Below are positions 61,424 through 64,000 of a stretch of DNA of 64,000 nucleotides, in pieces (within the stretch, counting starts at the first letter, position 1; each line of letters begins with the position of its first letter). Origin of the DNA: CAZAQV01 sp964487255 (GTDB taxonomy: Bacteria; Myxococcota_A; Polyangia; Polyangiales; CAZAQV01); NCBI GenBank assembly GCA_964487255.1, contig CAZAQV010000002.1, positions 257,312 through 321,311 on the forward strand, read 5' to 3'. A model generated the notes under the pieces. That model worked only from the letters and a program-made list of their open reading frames with translations, had not been told where the DNA came from and searched no databases. A program made the translations under genes and the position numbers.

Positions 61424-62857
61424 TCAGTCTGTATTCTGCCTGGGCGTTTCCTGCGTGGCGACTTGGACGGAAAGAACCTTCTGGCCTGTTCGATTGCCGT
61501 CGGCCTGATCGGAGGAAGACAGCAGGTACGCCGGCGCTCTAAGCACTCGCTCCTTGGGGGCAAAAACCTTGTTAAGGGCCTCCTGTTGCGCTTTGGGTTT
61601 CTTCCTTAAATGCTTGCGCAACATCTTTCGGATGGCGGGAGAGAGTGGTTGAACGCCGTCTGCGACCACAAACTCAAGACGCTGTTTCTTCCCAGATAAG
61701 CGTACGTTCTGGCTCTCGGACGACAAGCGAAGCGAGTGTCGCTCGGCGTTCGCGTCGACGAGACTCGGTGTCGCATACGTAAAAAACTGGGCCGCCTGAA
61801 CTGGTTCTCCGCCGCTGAGTTCCGCATCGAGAACAAGCGAACATGCTGAAGGCACGGCTTTTCCTTCACAATGAAGCTCCGGAGAATCGATACGTACGCT
61901 TACCTCTCGTACGAAAAGCTGTTGCGTCGGCTTAGCGTAGAGTCGCAGCTGCTCGTTCGCCTGCTTGCGATGCGTCGCGGTGAGCGCAGCCTCGTACTTG
62001 ATCAGCGTCTCGATCCGCGGATCGGACCAACCGACGAGGTGTGCAGCCCGTTCGATCTGGGATCGCGCCATTTCCTGCTCTTTATTCGGGATGTTAAAGG
62101 TCACTGCGCGAACATCGACCCCCACGCTTTTCGCCTTTTGCAGTCCGCGCTGCGCACGCTCGAGTAGCGGCGCGATGCGATCTTCGACGGCTTTGCGCAA
62201 AACCGGCAGACACTCGAACGTAAAACCCTCGTTTCCTGCGCGCCACGGCGCCTTTCCAGAAAGTGAAAGGGTCACCTCACCCACGGAAATCGGAGCGTTC
62301 TCGCCAAGCAAAGGAGGAAGAAGTGCCACCGTTAGCACCCCCATTCCAAACTCCAATAGATCGAGCCGATCCGCGAAACTCAACTGGACAGCGAGCTTGG
62401 GCTGATGCGCAGGTCGTACTAGCGGTACGAACAGTGTATCGTTCGCTGCTAAACGAAGTTGCTGGATCGCCCCGCTGGGCGTGATGAATGTCGCTACCCA
62501 GTTTCCATCACCCGCCAGAGCAGGCTTCACCGCCTGAACTTCGCACCAGAGACCCGCGATCTGAGCTTCTGCTGGGCTTCCCTTCGACGCAGCGTGAGCC
62601 GAGGGACGCGCCCACTCCAAGTCACCGTCGGCGAATACACTCGCCCAGCTCGGTCGGGCGGCAAGAGACTGCTCCAGCGCAACAAGCTCCTGGGGAGCAG
62701 GGGGCAAACGAGATGTGGTTTCCTCAATGTCCGCCGCTTGCTCGGACGGGTCGCTGCGACTCTTGTTCTCAGCTTCCCGCTTGGAACAGGATGTCAGCAA
62801 TGCAAGCCACAGCAGGCCACTCGCCACAATCCGCAACTGTCTTGCGCAACAGATCAA
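61424..62857 (-). CDS. Envelope lipoprotein, unknown
   Basis: 477 residues from TTG 62857, which overlaps the stop of the upstream gene (TTGA); a longer frame to 62902 would overlap more, and later TTG/GTG starts also fit. A lipoprotein signal ends ALLTSC. About 440 mature residues: an all-beta N-terminal region (GLWCEVQAVKPALAGDGNWVATFI), a helical part with VEDRIAPLLERAQRGLQKAKSVGVDV and LIKYEAALTATHRKQA, and a C-terminal LRKHLRKKPKAQQEALNKVF. No family recognised. In one operon with the coiled-coil TonB-like protein. Confidence 0.72.
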   Translation of the reverse strand: MICCARQLRIVASGLLWLALLTSCSKREAENKSRSDPSEQAADIEETTSRLPPAPQELVALEQSLAARPSWASVFADGDLEWARPSAHAASKGSPAEAQIAGLWCEVQAVKPALAGDGNWVATFITPSGAIQQLRLAANDTLFVPLVRPAHQPKLAVQLSFADRLDLLEFGMGVLTVALLPPLLGENAPISVGEVTLSLSGKAPWRAGNEGFTFECLPVLRKAVEDRIAPLLERAQRGLQKAKSVGVDVRAVTFNIPNKEQEMARSQIERAAHLVGWSDPRIETLIKYEAALTATHRKQANEQLRLYAKPTQQLFVREVSVRIDSPELHCEGKAVPSACSLVLDAELSGGEPVQAAQFFTYATPSLVDANAERHSLRLSSESQNVRLSGKKQRLEFVVADGVQPLSPAIRKMLRKHLRKKPKAQQEALNKVFAPKERVLRAPAYLLSSSDQADGNRTGQKVLSVQVATQETPRQNTD

Positions 62858-63537
62858 CGCGTCGCCTGAGCAAGGCGAAAGGGGTACTTCACGGTAAACC
62901 AAGGCTTGTTAAAAGGCTGGACTTTCACGTTGTTTTCGACTGCGCGACGCACGCATTGTAGCGTGGGGTCGGTCGCTAACTCACCGGTGGAAAGTCGAGC
63001 ACTTTTTATCCGCGCAAGCACGCCGGTGCTACCCCGAAACTCTGCTGCCACGCTCAAACTTTCGGCTGCTCCACCGCAAAGCGAAACCTCTTCCTTAAAC
63101 GCACTCATCGCGCGAATGATCTCAGACTTCGTCGGTTCTTGATGCTTTATGTCATCAGACGAAACAAATACCTTGGTCGCAGATGTCTGAGCGCTGGCTG
63201 GTTCCGCGTCTCTGGTTCGAACTGCGACGAGCATCAAACACACACCCACGACGATGGCAGCTATACTGCCCAGGACACGCAAAAAATGTTTAGGTAACGG
63301 CGAACCGGTGGGGCGAAGCTCTACACCTTCGAGCTTCGCCAGTCGCTGCGTTAGCGCAGATAGCTGCCTGCGCTCGTTAGCATTGGCTGTCTGAACCTCA
63401 AGTATTTCCTTTTTGAGCGACGCAATTTCGGCCTCAGCTTGTTGGGCGTTCTCAACCTTCAGTTTTGCGTCCTGTAGTTCGCGCTCAGTTAGCTCGAGCC
63501 GGGTTCGGAGAGCGGCGTAGTTGTCACGAAACGCCAT
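62854..63537 (-). CDS. Coiled-coil membrane protein with TonB/AgmX-like C-terminus
   Basis: 227 residues. N-terminal coiled coil, about 1-75 (LELTERELQDAKLKVENAQ, LSALTQRLAKLEG), then one helix (VLGSIAAIVVGVCLMLVAV) and an outside domain with CGGAAESLSVAAEFRGSTGVLARI and CVRRAVENNVKVQPFNKPW, like the TonB-type C-terminus of the kinase at 14234. The outside domain has two Cys. Function unknown; an envelope-spanning linker. The best leaderless promoter lies in front of it. Confidence 0.8.
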   Translation of the reverse strand: MAFRDNYAALRTRLELTERELQDAKLKVENAQQAEAEIASLKKEILEVQTANANERRQLSALTQRLAKLEGVELRPTGSPLPKHFLRVLGSIAAIVVGVCLMLVAVRTRDAEPASAQTSATKVFVSSDDIKHQEPTKSEIIRAMSAFKEEVSLCGGAAESLSVAAEFRGSTGVLARIKSARLSTGELATDPTLQCVRRAVENNVKVQPFNKPWFTVKYPFRLAQATR

Positions 63538-63545
63538 CGAGCGAA

Positions 63546-63574
63546 AGCATAATCACGGTTATCGCGCACGGCAA
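63546..63574 (-). promoter_or_regulatory. Promoter TTGCCG - 17 - TATGCT, 8 nt before ATG
   Basis: Minus strand: -35 TTGCCG (63569-63574), 17-bp spacer, -10 TATGCT (63546-63551), 8 nt, ATG 63537. No Shine-Dalgarno fits in 8 nt. Textbook spacing supports a leaderless transcript. Confidence 0.7.
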
Positions 63575-63629
63575 CTGCCGCCGACGGACCCTGGACGCGA
63601 CGATGAGCTATCGAGTTAGCCTTGTTTCG

Positions 63630-63670
63630 TGGAGCTGAGGGGAATCGAACCCCTGACCTCTGCATTGCGA
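63630..63670 (-). pseudogene. tRNA-Ala 3'-half, tandem copy 1
   Basis: 41 nt identical to the intact tRNA-Ala from U33 in the anticodon loop to A73, including the whole T arm. The 5' half is missing; instead comes spacer sequence. Not functional as a tRNA. Confidence 0.92.
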
Positions 63671-63929
63671 CTCTACTTTCGGCTCTTCGACTACCGTTCG
63701 GTTCAACTTCGTTGTGCAACTAGCACAACGAGTCTCACCTTCTCTTGTCTCATCGCAACCGTTCGCAATGCGGTTCCGCTGGAGCTGAGGGGAATCGAAC
63801 CCCTGACCTCTGCATTGCGACTCTACTTTCGGCTCTTCGACTACCGTTCGGTTCAACTTCGTTGTGCAACTAGCACAACGAGTCTCACCTTCTCTTGTCT
63901 CATCGCATGCGTCCCAATGCGATTCCGGT
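63631..63929. repeat. Two tandem units (150 and 149 bp) each carrying a tRNA-Ala 3' half
   Basis: Units 63631-63780 and 63781-63929. The first ~127 bases are identical; only the last ~23 differ and hold a hairpin in each (AACCG/CGGTT type and ATCGCAT/ATGCGAT type on the minus strand). Each unit also has a perfect hairpin CGTTGTGC / GCACAACG with an AACTA loop. Then the intact tRNA follows. Confidence 0.92.
63780..63820 (-). pseudogene. tRNA-Ala 3'-half, tandem copy 2
   Basis: Identical to copy 1 over U33 to A73; on the minus strand directly downstream of the intact tRNA unit. Confidence 0.92.
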
Positions 63930-64000
63930 GGAGCTGAGGGGAATCGAACCCCTGACCTCTGCATTGCGAACGCAGCGCTCTGCCAACTGAGCTACAGCCC
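63929..64000 (-). tRNA. tRNA-Ala (anticodon CGC), first base outside the window
   Basis: 72 of 73 bases. Acceptor stem with the alanine identity pair G3-U70, D arm, anticodon stem CTGCG/TGCAG with loop TTCGCAA (anticodon CGC, codon GCG), T arm AGGGG-TTCGATT-CCCCT and discriminator A73. G1 would be base 64001. CCA is not encoded completely (ACCG follows). Confidence 0.95.

Noticed and set aside
63631..63929. Tandem repeat considered as a CRISPR array
   Set aside because: Only two units, each about 150 bp, with tRNA sequence in them and no variable spacers or cas genes.
63608..63964. 118-codon leftward ORF with repeated peptide
   Set aside because: It is a translation of the tRNA 3' halves and their spacers (the well-known false RGQGFDSPQ-type peptide), not a protein.

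Overview
The window looks like chromosomal DNA from a GC-rich member of the Myxococcota (old Deltaproteobacteria). The grounds are two membrane-anchored Ser/Thr kinases, one with a C-terminal TonB/AgmX-like domain and one with C-terminal TPRs; a TIGR02147 regulator; a lipoprotein with the CNGADDNCNGEIDE metal-binding motif; a DnaJ fused to a PATAN-like (DUF4388) domain and TPRs; many lipoproteins; and an EtfD-type FeS oxidoreductase. No database search was run, so a genus cannot be given. There is no phage, insertion sequence or CRISPR array; gene order is mostly that of a housekeeping chromosome.

Layout. 1-5 kb: a pair of M16 peptidase-like proteins (the second lacks the zinc ligands), a Cys-rich repeat lipoprotein, and a TIGR02147 regulator overlapping a small lipoprotein. 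5-9.5 kb: glmS, two glycosyltransferases separated by a 32-bp tandem repeat, and lolA. 9.5-16 kb: a large unknown secreted or anchored helical protein, a class I aminotransferase, a CpoB-like lipoprotein and a Ser/Thr kinase. 16-28 kb: an ArnT-like glycosyltransferase, a bifunctional RelA/SpoT, a CPBP protease-patatin pair, a TPR lipoprotein, a barrel protein, a VOC protein and trpS. 28-38 kb: rplU-rpmA, a kinase-TPR protein, a GT87-like enzyme, and a nucleoside-salvage operon (PNP-cdd-deaminase, all ATGA-coupled). 38-50 kb: a rhodanese lipoprotein, a TRAP transporter with acidic tails, an SprT-like protein, an orphan FliP-FliO pair, a Uma2 protein and an EtfD-like oxidoreductase. 50-64 kb: YkvA, uvrC, DnaJ-TPR, gcvPB, an OPA/MFS transporter, a HAD 5'-nucleotidase, glutaryl-CoA dehydrogenase, two cell-envelope proteins, and a tRNA-Ala preceded by two tandem 3'-half copies.

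The most unusual content is not in the genes. (i) Two families of dispersed intergenic elements (A: four copies; B: three copies) keep their outer arms but replace the sequence of a central hairpin while preserving its pairing. (ii) A roughly 150-bp tandem repeat carries the 3' half of tRNA-Ala, cut exactly in the anticodon loop. (iii) At least ten genes have a sigma70-like -10 box (TATGCT, TAGACT, TAGGCT and similar) only 6-9 nt upstream of the start codon and no Shine-Dalgarno, which suggests widespread leaderless transcription and corrects several start sites. (iv) A FliO-FliP pair stands apart from any other export-apparatus gene.

Functionally the window mixes cell-envelope building (GlmS, glycosyltransferases, LolA, CpoB-like, lipoproteins), stress and signalling (RelA/SpoT, kinases), translation (TrpS, L21, L27, tRNA-Ala), DNA repair (UvrC, SprT-like) and acyl-CoA/amino-acid breakdown (GcdH, EtfD, GcvPB), the last consistent with electrons from acyl-CoA dehydrogenases entering the quinone pool through ETF and EtfD.
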